From: a virus
Strand: one strand, 5' to 3'
Virus record (IMG/VR): IMGVR_UViG_3300042298_003235
Span: 1-64,000 of that record
Length of the DNA stretch: 64,000 nucleotides
Below the pieces are notes generated by a model, which worked only from the letters and a program-made list of their open reading frames with translations, had not been told where the DNA came from and did no database searches. Shown piece after piece: positions 52,910 to 62,101 of the stretch. Position 1 is the stretch's first letter; the number at the start of each line of letters is the position of its first letter. The position numbers and the translations under genes were made by a program.

Positions 52910-53787
52910 TAAACAATAATGTAGAAGCAGTAAATCTTACCAATGGTGTTATTCTTTTTCCCGGTGCTATAGACCTAGATTGGGATTGGGCTATCCAAAC
53001 TACTGCTTCTTTGGTCGAATCAGAATGGTCTGATATGTACGTGCCAGGGATCGACCCAGAAACAAACGAAGAAATTTTTGTTAATAAGAGTGGGTACTTT
53101 TACGGTAAAGATAGCATAAACTTGATGCCAAGAAGGGCATCCGCTGCTCACTATAATAAAGATCCAGAAATTATGCAATGGCTTAAATTCATGGAAGAGA
53201 CTAAAGACAAGTATTTATTGAAGTACTTAGAAATATTTCCATTAGCCTATAAGTGTGTTTGGTGGAAAGTAAAGGGCCATTTTCTTGAATACAATAAGGA
53301 TGTTTACCTTGGTTCTCATTCCGATATAAGTGCTGATTATATATATGGGATCCTAGAACCTACTGATCAACTTGCTTTGAGAAATATAATAACAAATTTA
53401 ATCTATTTAAATGATAGCGTTGACTCTGTAGATGAATTAAATGGTTCCAATTTTGTTGGCGGTAGTCACTATTTTAATTATTTTGATATAGAATACAAAC
53501 CGAAGAGAGGAGACATACTTATGTTTCCGTCTAACTATATGGCAGCTCATGAAGTAAGAAAAGTAACAGAAGGCAAAAGATATAGTTATCTTGGTTGGTA
53601 TAGTCAAGGTACGCCTAACCCAGCTGTGCATGAAAGCGTGACTGATCCAATAAAGAATCCAGAGTCAGCGATCCATGACACCAATCTCTATATGCCAAGC
53701 TTGGCAAAAGACTTTAAAGAGTATTTAATTTCGAAAGGCTACGATGAGCACTCAGAGCAACTTTCCATTACAAGATCAAGCTACTAA
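52906..53787 (+). CDS. Fe(II)/2-oxoglutarate oxygenase, tandem paralogue 3, 293 aa
   Basis: NGVILFPGAIDLDWDWAI start; HSD in GSHSDISADY, YLNDSVDSVDELNG, distal His in AAHEVRKV and Arg in GKRYSYLG. Overlaps the previous stop by four bases and the next gene by 44 bases. No shift site. Confidence 0.83.
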   Translation: MINNNVEAVNLTNGVILFPGAIDLDWDWAIQTTASLVESEWSDMYVPGIDPETNEEIFVNKSGYFYGKDSINLMPRRASAAHYNKDPEIMQWLKFMEETKDKYLLKYLEIFPLAYKCVWWKVKGHFLEYNKDVYLGSHSDISADYIYGILEPTDQLALRNIITNLIYLNDSVDSVDELNGSNFVGGSHYFNYFDIEYKPKRGDILMFPSNYMAAHEVRKVTEGKRYSYLGWYSQGTPNPAVHESVTDPIKNPESAIHDTNLYMPSLAKDFKEYLISKGYDEHSEQLSITRSSY

Positions 53788-54670
53788 CCAAACCAAGCAA
53801 AAAAAAATTAGCAGACAGTATATTGTAAGAACAATATATAAAGCCATAAATATATTTGGTATACAAAATATTATTCTTAAAGTAAGAATTTTTATATCTT
53901 TGTTTCAAAAAAATACGCCAGATGCAGGGCATTGGAGCTATAATATAAAAAACAATAAATGGGTAGAAAACTTACAACTAGCAAAGAAAACAAAATCTCA
54001 CTATACTCTAAGAAGAGAAAATGGAAATAGCAAATATATATTCCATATAGACAGCTTTCCAAGACAAGGCAATACATCTCTAAGAGCAATCTTTCTTGAA
54101 GTATTTCCCACGCTGATAATGCCAGATGCAATGGTACACGTAGTGGCTTTCACTGAAGAAAAGATTAAAAAAGGGGAGATAGTGGTCAGTACCTTAAGAG
54201 AGCCTCACGACACTCTTTGTTCTTTTATAAGTAGATCTATCTCTGATAACGAAATAAATAAAGATTTATTCGAAAGTAAAAATAAAATAAACAAACAAAT
54301 AATAAAAAGTGCAGTTAAATTCTACAATAGATACTTTGAATTTAATATAAAAAATTATGACAAAATTTATTTTATAAGCTTTGAGCAAGTTCTAAGTATG
54401 TATCAAGATTATTTAAGTAAAAATGAAACAAATAATTATATATTAAAGTATTTTTCTAAAAAATACAATTTACCTTTTGCAACGATTGAAAAAACACATC
54501 CAAGAGTTGACAATATTAACTATAGAAGTACGGTTAATCAAGATGTAAAGGCGTACTTAATAACTAACAAATTTTATTTAAAAAAAATTAAGAAGTCATA
54601 CAAATTATATAATAAGCTAGCTAATATGATAGATACAGATCAAAGAGGAATTTACAATAATGGAATATAA
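53744..54670 (+). CDS. Sulfotransferase-like protein, 308 aa
   Basis: FHIDSFPRQGNTSLRAIFLE (about residues 99-118) matches the 5'-phosphosulfate loop pattern SxPRSGNTxLR with Gln for Ser, and STLREPHDTLCSFISRS resembles the 3'-phosphate motif. Probably transfers sulfate from PAPS to a sugar or tyrosine. Remarkably A/T-rich and Lys/Asn-rich compared with its neighbours, suggesting separate origin. Interrupts the oxygenase row. Confidence 0.68.
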   Translation: MSTQSNFPLQDQATNQTKQKKISRQYIVRTIYKAINIFGIQNIILKVRIFISLFQKNTPDAGHWSYNIKNNKWVENLQLAKKTKSHYTLRRENGNSKYIFHIDSFPRQGNTSLRAIFLEVFPTLIMPDAMVHVVAFTEEKIKKGEIVVSTLREPHDTLCSFISRSISDNEINKDLFESKNKINKQIIKSAVKFYNRYFEFNIKNYDKIYFISFEQVLSMYQDYLSKNETNNYILKYFSKKYNLPFATIEKTHPRVDNINYRSTVNQDVKAYLITNKFYLKKIKKSYKLYNKLANMIDTDQRGIYNNGI

Positions 54671-55460
54671 AGACCATAAACATGGTGTCGTCGTCTTTGA
54701 TAACGCCTTGGATATAGATAAATCTTTTATAAAAGAATACATAAATTGGCTAAGAGAAAACGATGAATCAGTTTTCCAAAAAGTTACAACAGAGGAGGGC
54801 AGCCATGCAGTCAATAGATCAGGATTTAAATTTAACTTAAACTCTTTGGAAACTGCACCGGATAGATTTACTGATACTGTTGGTTCCCACTCTGGCAGAA
54901 AGCCTAAACCAGAATATACAGATTTCGTAAAAGCATGCGCAGATGCTACCTACAAGTGCTTAGTTCAGTATTGCTCGATATACACAGAGGCAGCTAGTAC
55001 CATCTGGTGGAGAGGGCACGGTCATATAGCTGGTTACACAGAAGGAAAAATGATAGGCCCACATTGTGACAATAGGGTTCAGTTTGATTTCACTGAACTT
55101 CCTAAGGTAACAATGCCATTTCATAACGTAATAAGCGCAGCATTATATTTAAACGATTGCGTAGATAATGAATCAGAAGTTGAAGATGGGTCTTTTAGTG
55201 GCGGTCATATAAAATTTAAATACGCTGATTTAGATTATGCCCCAAAGGCTGGAAGCGTTGTCCTATACCCGTCTAACTATATAGGGACACACGAAGTCAC
55301 ACCAGTAACTGCAGGAGAAAGATATGCTTTCTTGCAATTCTTTGCTTACGGGATTCCAACTAACCCAGACGGCCTAGTAAACGATGGTGGAAATTTAGAT
55401 TGGCTTAAAGATTTAGAATCTGATTCTAGAAAAATAATTGACGCAAAGAGACATGGTTAA
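54660..55460 (+). CDS. Fe(II)/2-oxoglutarate oxygenase, tandem paralogue 4, 266 aa
   Basis: KHGVVVFDNALDIDKSF start; HCD in GPHCDNRVQFDF, YLNDCVDNESEVEDGSFSGG, distal His in GTHEVTPV and Arg in GERYAFLQ. Overlaps the sulfotransferase-like gene by 11 bases. Confidence 0.83.
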   Translation: MEYKDHKHGVVVFDNALDIDKSFIKEYINWLRENDESVFQKVTTEEGSHAVNRSGFKFNLNSLETAPDRFTDTVGSHSGRKPKPEYTDFVKACADATYKCLVQYCSIYTEAASTIWWRGHGHIAGYTEGKMIGPHCDNRVQFDFTELPKVTMPFHNVISAALYLNDCVDNESEVEDGSFSGGHIKFKYADLDYAPKAGSVVLYPSNYIGTHEVTPVTAGERYAFLQFFAYGIPTNPDGLVNDGGNLDWLKDLESDSRKIIDAKRHG

Positions 55461-56295
55461 TACTATGGAAATTTATCCTGTCTCAGGTAGTGTTGGCGCA
55501 GAAGTATCTGGCTTTGATTTAACTAAAGACCTAGAAGAAAAGCAAGTGTCTAGTATACGCTCAGCTTTGTTAGACCACAAAGTATTATTTTTTAGAGATC
55601 AAAAGATAAACGAAGAACAGCTGATAGCATTTGGTAAAAAATTTGGAGAACTTAACACTCACCCTTTTATAGGCGGGGCAGAGAATTATCCCGAAATAAT
55701 TAAAGTGCTTACAGAGCCAACTACTACAGCTAACTTTGGAGGCGACTGGCATCATGACGTAACCTTTATGGAAAAGCCAGATATGGCTACAATTCTACAC
55801 GCAAAAGAAGTACCTGATTTTGGTGGAGATACTTTATTTGCTAACCAGCATGCCGCTTACGATGCGCTTTCTGACAGTATGAAAGATTTTTTATCTGGCC
55901 TGCATGCAGTTCATGATGCAAGTCTAATCTTTGCTGGTAATGGATATTATTCTAAAAACTCTCACTCTATAGATACAAAAAATGAAGAGGAAGCTACGAC
56001 AAAGGCTATTCACCCAGTTGTAAGAACTCATCCGGAAACCGGCAGTAAAGCATTATTTGTGAATTATTCATACACCAATAGGATAGTCGAATTATCAAAA
56101 AAGGAATCAAAGACACTGCTTAAGTTTTTATTTGATCACTGCACTAGTGAAGAGTTTACCTGCAGATTTAGATGGCAAAAAGACTCGATTGCGATGTGGG
56201 ATAATAGATCAGTCAAGCACTACGCCCTATTCGACTACAAGGGTAAAACAAGAGTAATGCATAGGGTAACAATTAAGGGCGATAAACCATTCTAG
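55453..56295 (+). CDS. tauD-like: TauD/TfdA-family dioxygenase, 280 aa
   Basis: Fe(II)/2OG enzyme of the taurine dioxygenase group: YPVSGSVGAEVSGFDL start, HHD iron motif in GGDWHHDVTF (about residues 98-105), GGDTLFANQHAAY, distal His in WDNRSVKHYA and Arg in RVMHRVTIKG. Usual length. It releases sulfite from taurine or acts on a related sulfonate or other small acid. A non-ATG start upstream is possible (55438). Overlaps the previous gene. Confidence 0.87.
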   Translation: MVNTMEIYPVSGSVGAEVSGFDLTKDLEEKQVSSIRSALLDHKVLFFRDQKINEEQLIAFGKKFGELNTHPFIGGAENYPEIIKVLTEPTTTANFGGDWHHDVTFMEKPDMATILHAKEVPDFGGDTLFANQHAAYDALSDSMKDFLSGLHAVHDASLIFAGNGYYSKNSHSIDTKNEEEATTKAIHPVVRTHPETGSKALFVNYSYTNRIVELSKKESKTLLKFLFDHCTSEEFTCRFRWQKDSIAMWDNRSVKHYALFDYKGKTRVMHRVTIKGDKPF

Positions 56296-56324
56296 AAATG
56301 GCAGTATCTTTAGGCTTAAGGTTA

Positions 56325-56334
56325 GTTACTATAG
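56325..56334 (+). promoter_or_regulatory. GTTACTATA late-promoter-like motif, 8
   Basis: GTTACTATAG, 30 bases before the ATG at 56364. Confidence 0.55.
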
Positions 56335-56363
56335 CTAGTAGATCAAATTGAAAGAGCATACTT

Positions 56364-56645
56364 ATGTACAATATGGAAATTGCCTATAGCCAAAATAACG
56401 CTACTTATTCTGGCACGGTTATCATATATGCCCCCTCATTAGAAAACCCAATTACATTAAATAATATAAGCATTATTTCTGTAAATCAATTAAACTATTC
56501 AAATTATACAACGGTTGCAGTTTTAAGTATAGATACCGCACCTGACGGGACTATCACGGTAAGCGTGGTTGATGAAACGGCAAGTGCCCTTATCGGGATA
56601 ACTAGTTTCTCAAACTTAGGACATGGTTTAATCGCAGTTTCTTAA
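56364..56645 (+). CDS. Small beta-rich protein, 93 aa
   Basis: Thr/Ile/Val-rich beta pattern (MYNMEIAYSQNNATYSGTVI, TTVAVLSIDTAPDGTITV). Unknown; a virion Ig-like or tail-tip module is plausible. Bounded by GTTACTATA motifs on both sides, so it may be its own transcription unit. Confidence 0.55.
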   Translation: MYNMEIAYSQNNATYSGTVIIYAPSLENPITLNNISIISVNQLNYSNYTTVAVLSIDTAPDGTITVSVVDETASALIGITSFSNLGHGLIAVS

Positions 56646-56673
56646 CCGCTATCTGATTTATCTCACGTTTTCT

Positions 56674-56684
56674 GTTACTATAAT
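56674..56684 (+). promoter_or_regulatory. GTTACTATA late-promoter-like motif, 9
   Basis: GTTACTATAAT, 27 bases before the ATG at 56711. Confidence 0.6.
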
Positions 56685-56710
56685 ATTACAATTCTTTTAG
56701 TGAGGCTCCA

Positions 56711-57619
56711 ATGACACTAACTTCAATTATCATAAATGATAAAGTACGTCTTAAAGTAAAATTTGTAGACACTGACCCAGTAAGTGGCCAGCAGGTAAAC
56801 GTATCCCCAATTCAGGGTGGAGTAACTTTAATTATTAAAGACCCTGATGACTCAACAGTCTCAAATACAACTCCAGTGTCTTTGACTTCTTCTGAGTATT
56901 ACTTTGATTTTACCCCATCAAAAGCCGGAGAGTACAATATAACGTTTGTTGGTGTTTTGCAAGATGGAACCTATATAACAGTTACGCAGCAAATATATGT
57001 CAACAGTTTGGCCACCGATTACAGGCCAACAGTAACCCTAGGTAGCGATGAGATAATAAGTTTTACCACTGTTGTAGAGCCATTATATCTAGACCCAGAA
57101 GAACTATTAGCTTTTTTCCCTGATGCTTCCTTAACCGAAGTGGGAGAGCTAATACATCATTATTCTACTGAAGTTAAAAAAATATTTTCAATAGAAGATT
57201 CAAATATATTCCCAGATTTGCCATTTACAGCGGTAGAGTATATCAAGGCATCCTCTGCTTGCGAGCTTAGTAGAACCTATGGGTTTGGTGGCGATGACGA
57301 GCTTTCCCTTAAACTAGGAGACCTTAGCGTAACCAACAAGTCAATGCCAAGATCGTCAGTCAATAGAGGTAACGCCACAACGTGGTGCCAAATTGCAGCC
57401 TCATTGAGAAAAGAACTTTTAGCTTCTCAAGTTTCTATGAGAGGCGTTCAACCAAAGGGTCTTCCTAGTGGACTTGGAACTAAGACTTCTGGGAAGCAAA
57501 TAGACCCAGACACTGGTCTTGTTATTTATCTTTCAGATAGGGAACTGTATGGTCCGGGCAGAAAGGGTAGCGTAGTTGACGACCCAATGCCGAAGAGGGG
57601 CCTAAGAAGTCGTGACTGA
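56711..57619 (+). CDS. Tail or neck structural protein, 302 aa
   Basis: N-terminal Ig-like sandwich (SKAGEYNITFVGVLQDGTY), then helical LYLDPEELLAFFPDASLTEV similar to head-completion or connector adaptor proteins of tailed phages, and a Gly/Pro/Arg-rich C-terminus. Lies before sheath genes. Ends overlapping the next GTG start by eight bases. Confidence 0.65.
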   Translation: MTLTSIIINDKVRLKVKFVDTDPVSGQQVNVSPIQGGVTLIIKDPDDSTVSNTTPVSLTSSEYYFDFTPSKAGEYNITFVGVLQDGTYITVTQQIYVNSLATDYRPTVTLGSDEIISFTTVVEPLYLDPEELLAFFPDASLTEVGELIHHYSTEVKKIFSIEDSNIFPDLPFTAVEYIKASSACELSRTYGFGGDDELSLKLGDLSVTNKSMPRSSVNRGNATTWCQIAASLRKELLASQVSMRGVQPKGLPSGLGTKTSGKQIDPDTGLVIYLSDRELYGPGRKGSVVDDPMPKRGLRSRD

Positions 57620-57992
57620 TTTAAGTAGAACTTTTAGAAACATACTAAAAAAATGGGGTCATGACGTTCTTATCCAAAGAAGATTAGACAATGACTTCAA
57701 CTACTCTTCTACCCTTGAAAGAGTAACGACTAGACATATGTACCCAGCAAACTCAGATTTAGTTAACCTTTTAAGAGAATCGTCAGAAGGAACATCGCCG
57801 GATGCGGTCGAAATGATATACTATTTTGAAACAAACATTAATCCAAGAACCGGTGATCGTATATATGAAAATATAGAAAATCATCCAGATGGCCAAATGG
57901 TATACTTAATAGATTATGCAGTACCTATGCGTGGTAGATTTGGCAAGATAGAATATTGGGTTGCTGGAGCAACTAGAGAAAAGCCGGTGTAA
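57612..57992 (+). CDS. Head-tail or tail-completion protein, 126 aa
   Basis: GTG start. Beta-rich small protein (KKWGHDVLIQRRLDNDFNYS ... GKIEYWVAG) in the size and position expected for a head-closure or tail-terminator protein between connector and sheath; not recognised by motif. Confidence 0.6.
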   Translation: MTDLSRTFRNILKKWGHDVLIQRRLDNDFNYSSTLERVTTRHMYPANSDLVNLLRESSEGTSPDAVEMIYYFETNINPRTGDRIYENIENHPDGQMVYLIDYAVPMRGRFGKIEYWVAGATREKPV

Positions 57993-57993
57993 T

Positions 57994-59973
57994 ATGTCGT
58001 TATATACAAATGGTCAACAAGTTACTTTTAAGTTCTTGTTTAATCTAGATGCTGAGTTCTACGACCCAATCTATATAGATAGCAACTGGGCACAAAGGAA
58101 TACATCCGCTACGCCATTCTATGGTTCCACTACTCGTGATATATTAATAAACGTCATAAGGGGAGAAAATGGCGGCGGTGGAATTGTCGATGGCACTTTT
58201 TCATACAACGCTCAGTCGCTAGTGCCTGACTACGGTATACCTATCACAACGCAATTTAACACAAGCCCTGATTTAAAAACTAAGTTGGAAAAAAATTATA
58301 TAACAAGAGAATCAAAAGGAGTATATAATTTCGTATATACGATACCAGAGAAACTTTTTCCAGGTAAATATACAATTGTTTTAGAAGCAAAGATAGATGG
58401 CGTAAGAGAAGTCAGAGAATTATATTTTCAAGTAAGAGATGTAAATTCAAAAAAACCAATATATATAAAAAGCAAACAAATACAAGATAATATTGCAACT
58501 TTAACAACAGTCAATACCCATGACTTAAAACCGGAAGAGCTAATAACTATAACTGATGTAGACCCAGTTTTAGATGGAATATATCAAGTTCGTGCTGTTT
58601 TGTCTTCAGACAAGTTTTCGGTGTATAAAGAAGCAGAAGACGTTGACTTAACAAATCTTTCTTCAACAGGTCTTGTTCTTAGGGAAAAATCCAATACTCC
58701 AACTTTGGTAACTAGTCAGACAATATTTTCTAATAGCACACAAGTAAATGCGATATACAAGACCTTAGTTCCAGGTAGAACAAATTCAGTTTTATTAGTT
58801 GGTCACGCTGACTCGACTCTGTTAGGCCTTAACGAAATAAGAAGAATAAACTCTCTTCAAGAAGCAATAGATATAATGAGTGGGAACAAAAATTCACCGC
58901 TCCTTAGGGCAGTTTTCGATTGCCAAGCAGCAGGATGTAGCGATATCTATATAATGATATCTGCTCCGATGTCTGAGTATATTGAAGATCAATCAATGGT
59001 AAACCAAAAAAGACCTGATTTAATATCTAATTCTTCAACACCAAGTTCTTTAACTTTTTATGAAAAGTATTATGAAAGATTAGAAAAAACATACCTCAAT
59101 GCAAGAGAAGTAGATTTTATAGATATAATAGTTCCAGTTGGAGTTTCTTTTGTAAGGAATGATGGAGTTAAATTTGTTAGACAGCTAGCAGATCATTGCG
59201 ATCACGTTTATAGAAACACTTCGGCGATAAGAATAGGCATTGTTGGCTCTAGGTCTAAAGGGATGAACGAAGAAGATGTTAACACTATCTCAAGTATCGA
59301 TTTTTTAAAAAACATATTAAAAGATTCAAATGGGACATTGCCAGAAGAAATAGACATAGATGGTAATAACCTAGATATTGGAAGATATATCTTACTATAT
59401 TATGGAGAGGCAGTCTTTAATTATCCTCAATTATCCTTTACTTACACTAACTCAATAGCTGCGGCAGTTGCTGGGCAGTTATCTGAATGGCCAGTGTATA
59501 TGGGTTTGAATAGAAAAGTTTTAAAAGGTGCGTACTCTGCTTTTGGAGTTCCGTTGAATGCAGCGCATGTGGCAAAACTGCACAGCAGTAAGGTAAACAC
59601 TCTTGTAAAAAATAATAGATCTAGAAGAAATATACCATTCCAAATTCTTTTGTCCGATGATAAAACTTTAGCAAAAGATGGCTCTAGCTTTGCAAACGTC
59701 CCGCAAGTAAGATTGGCCGCTATGATAATAAATGAAATTATACTAATAGCAGAGTCAAACATAGGGAAATTTGCGTACGATACAATACAAGAAAAAGTTA
59801 ATGGAATGTTTAAGGTTTTAAAAAACACAACTCCATCTATTGTTAGAGACTACAGGTTTGAGATCTTTGCGGATAAAAAAGAAAAGGGCAAGATATATTT
59901 AGAAATTGATTTAATATCGTCTCATGCTCTAAAAAGAATAAGTTTTAATATACTAACTGGACCAGGAGTTTAA
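57994..59973 (+). CDS. Tail sheath-like protein with extra N-terminal domains, 659 aa
   Basis: C-terminal two-thirds has a sheath-like layout (NSVLLVGHADSTLLGLNEI, AAGCSDIYIMI, DFIDIIVPVGVSF, QLSFTYTNSIAAAVAGQLSE, and a final LEIDLISSHALKRISFNI strand) similar in order to the sheath at 60788. The N-terminal third adds Ig-like beta domains (YTIVLEAKIDGVREVRELYF). Larger than the second sheath gene; may form the tail-neck or an outer decoration layer. Confidence 0.65.
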   Translation: MSLYTNGQQVTFKFLFNLDAEFYDPIYIDSNWAQRNTSATPFYGSTTRDILINVIRGENGGGGIVDGTFSYNAQSLVPDYGIPITTQFNTSPDLKTKLEKNYITRESKGVYNFVYTIPEKLFPGKYTIVLEAKIDGVREVRELYFQVRDVNSKKPIYIKSKQIQDNIATLTTVNTHDLKPEELITITDVDPVLDGIYQVRAVLSSDKFSVYKEAEDVDLTNLSSTGLVLREKSNTPTLVTSQTIFSNSTQVNAIYKTLVPGRTNSVLLVGHADSTLLGLNEIRRINSLQEAIDIMSGNKNSPLLRAVFDCQAAGCSDIYIMISAPMSEYIEDQSMVNQKRPDLISNSSTPSSLTFYEKYYERLEKTYLNAREVDFIDIIVPVGVSFVRNDGVKFVRQLADHCDHVYRNTSAIRIGIVGSRSKGMNEEDVNTISSIDFLKNILKDSNGTLPEEIDIDGNNLDIGRYILLYYGEAVFNYPQLSFTYTNSIAAAVAGQLSEWPVYMGLNRKVLKGAYSAFGVPLNAAHVAKLHSSKVNTLVKNNRSRRNIPFQILLSDDKTLAKDGSSFANVPQVRLAAMIINEIILIAESNIGKFAYDTIQEKVNGMFKVLKNTTPSIVRDYRFEIFADKKEKGKIYLEIDLISSHALKRISFNILTGPGV

Positions 59974-59975
59974 CA

Positions 59976-60707
59976 ATGCCACAAAATTCTTTTTCAATGC
60001 CTGGCTTAAACGAAAATGATATTTTAACCAATAGGTCTTACAGTGGCGATCCACTTCAGGCGGCTGGTAATTTAAGTTATATTGAATTCATGGCTTTAGT
60101 AAAAGCCCTATGGGAAAACGCATATCCTCAAATACCACTTGAGCCAGAAGATGGCGGGCAGTACGCAAGCTATCCAATGATAACTTATACATTAGAACTC
60201 AAGAGGACCCATACTTCAGAGCCAAAGCCAAGAACTAGACACATGCCTAAAGACGCCGACGAGATCATATACGGTCAAAGGTTTCAAAATGTCGTAGGGT
60301 TTAACGTCTATACTAGAGCCAATAAGGCTGATATACCAGACGATGAAAACCCCGGGTACAGCGGTGCAGACGCAGCAGATAGAATAATTGAAGTATTTGA
60401 AGACTTCATGATGGAGCATACTCCAGTCTTTAAAAGACTAGGTGCTTCAGAGTTTGTATACTCAAGAAGAATGGCTGACTCTAAGTCTTCTAGGAACTCT
60501 ATAGATGTTTGTAAAAGAACAGTCACCTATATGTTGACTACTGAAAAACTTTGGGCTACAACCATATCTAGGATTGAAAAGATCATACTCGACATAAGGT
60601 CTTATATGGCTACGGAAATGTCAAATACCTTAAAATCTACTCCTGACTATACTGGTACAGAAGTTAATTTAATAGACCTATATCAATCTAGTACTCCATC
60701 TTATTAA
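59976..60707 (+). CDS. Tail terminator or tube-associated protein, 243 aa
   Basis: Contains ALWENAYPQIPLEPEDGG, TLELKRTHTSEPKPRTRHMP and VGFNVYTRANKADIPDD, a pattern seen in small myovirus tail-completion proteins between sheath genes. No enzyme motif. Two bases after the sheath-like gene. Confidence 0.6.
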   Translation: MPQNSFSMPGLNENDILTNRSYSGDPLQAAGNLSYIEFMALVKALWENAYPQIPLEPEDGGQYASYPMITYTLELKRTHTSEPKPRTRHMPKDADEIIYGQRFQNVVGFNVYTRANKADIPDDENPGYSGADAADRIIEVFEDFMMEHTPVFKRLGASEFVYSRRMADSKSSRNSIDVCKRTVTYMLTTEKLWATTISRIEKIILDIRSYMATEMSNTLKSTPDYTGTEVNLIDLYQSSTPSY

Positions 60708-60732
60708 TGTAGTTTGTTTTTATAACTTGCTT

Positions 60733-60743
60733 GTTACTATACT
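60733..60743 (+). promoter_or_regulatory. GTTACTATA late-promoter-like motif, 10
   Basis: GTTACTATACT, 45 bases before the sheath ATG at 60788. Confidence 0.6.
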
Positions 60744-60787
60744 CCATGAGTTAATTTTTAAATATCAATTTTGGAGGTTGAAGCTAA

Positions 60788-62071
60788 ATGGCTATTCCAG
60801 GTGTAAAAACAATAATCAAAGATCGCTTTTATAGCATTTCTCGCTCGGACCTTCCGGTTGGACCTAGAGTAGTTGTAATAGCGAAAAGAAATACCGCTGC
60901 TGGAACTGGAAATGTTCCAGATTTAGACGCTGTCCAAGTGACAAACGAAGCAGATGCGATAACTGCTTTCGGCAATAACTCAGACTTGCATCGTGCATTT
61001 ATTGAATTAGTTGCATCAGGTGCAGAAAGAATCTATATGGTTCCACTGCCATCAAACACTGTTTTTGTTCCAGGTACTTCATCAGTAACTGCAGACATTA
61101 CTTCAAGCAGCACAAGCGTTTTCGACGCAGCATTTGAAGCAGCAGAATCAGTTTTGCCAGATATCATTATCCCTTGGGGTCGTGGTGGCCACCCAACACA
61201 ATGGGGTGCTACACCTTCTGAAGATACTGGTACTCTTGGCTTCTACGCAGATGACACAGCAACTGTAAATAATTCTATGGCTACAAGAGTAGCTAGAAAA
61301 TGCGCAGACATTTCGCAGAACTCACACCCTTGCTTCGCAGTTATGGGTATTAAGCCTTATCTTGGAGCAAGTGAAGTTATGACACCATCAGTTGTCAGCA
61401 CCCACTTGGCTTTGACTAATCTTCCAGATAGGAACCAGGACATAGCTGTTACTACAACTGACTCTGCTGGTAACATAATATATGTCAGACTTGCCGAAGC
61501 AGGTAGGCACTTGTTCGTTGTTGCTTCCGAGCTTATCCCAACAGGCTATAGTTCAACTTGGGGTTACTCAAACGGAGCAGCTTCATTGGCTGGTACATTA
61601 ACAAGATTGGCTTCTTATACTTCGCCATCTAACAAAGTACTTTATAATATAACGACAATGAGATATAACCCATCAAGAGTTGCGCAAGCATCTATTGGTT
61701 CTAAGGGAATTAACTCTGTAGCGTTAAACTTTAACAGAGTTCCAATTTTTGCAGAAGGACTTTCTTTTGCAGCAGACACTTCAGACTACACTAGAATTTC
61801 TACTATGAGAATAATAAGCGAGTGCTCCTTGCTTGTTCGTCAAGTATGCCAGAAGTTCGTCGGAGAGGCTTCTACCATTCAAGTTAGAAACTCAATGGAA
61901 ACTGCAGTCACATCAGCTCTACGAGGAATGATGCAATTAGGTGCCCTACTCGACGCAGATTTTGCGGTTTCGTATATTGCGAACGAGAATAAGGCGGTAA
62001 TCGACCTTGTAGTAACACCAGCCTTCGAGCTAAAGAGTATCGAAGTGCGTTTATCAGTAAACTTAGCCTAA
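60788..62071 (+). CDS. Tail sheath protein, 427 aa
   Basis: Contractile sheath: MAIPGVKTIIKDRFYSISRS and VGPRVVVIAKRN start, EADAITAFGNNSDLHRAFIE with GAERIYMVPLP, internal PDIIIPWGRGG, C-terminal TSALRGMMQLGALLDADFAV and a last strand FELKSIEVRLSVNLA. Its codons end in C/G more often, like the capsid gene, suggesting high expression. TTGGAGGTTGAAGCTAA is a strong ribosome site. No in-frame CGG. Confidence 0.85.
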   Translation: MAIPGVKTIIKDRFYSISRSDLPVGPRVVVIAKRNTAAGTGNVPDLDAVQVTNEADAITAFGNNSDLHRAFIELVASGAERIYMVPLPSNTVFVPGTSSVTADITSSSTSVFDAAFEAAESVLPDIIIPWGRGGHPTQWGATPSEDTGTLGFYADDTATVNNSMATRVARKCADISQNSHPCFAVMGIKPYLGASEVMTPSVVSTHLALTNLPDRNQDIAVTTTDSAGNIIYVRLAEAGRHLFVVASELIPTGYSSTWGYSNGAASLAGTLTRLASYTSPSNKVLYNITTMRYNPSRVAQASIGSKGINSVALNFNRVPIFAEGLSFAADTSDYTRISTMRIISECSLLVRQVCQKFVGEASTIQVRNSMETAVTSALRGMMQLGALLDADFAVSYIANENKAVIDLVVTPAFELKSIEVRLSVNLA

Positions 62072-62101
62072 CATAACCGATAAGAATCACGGAGGGTTCA
62101 A

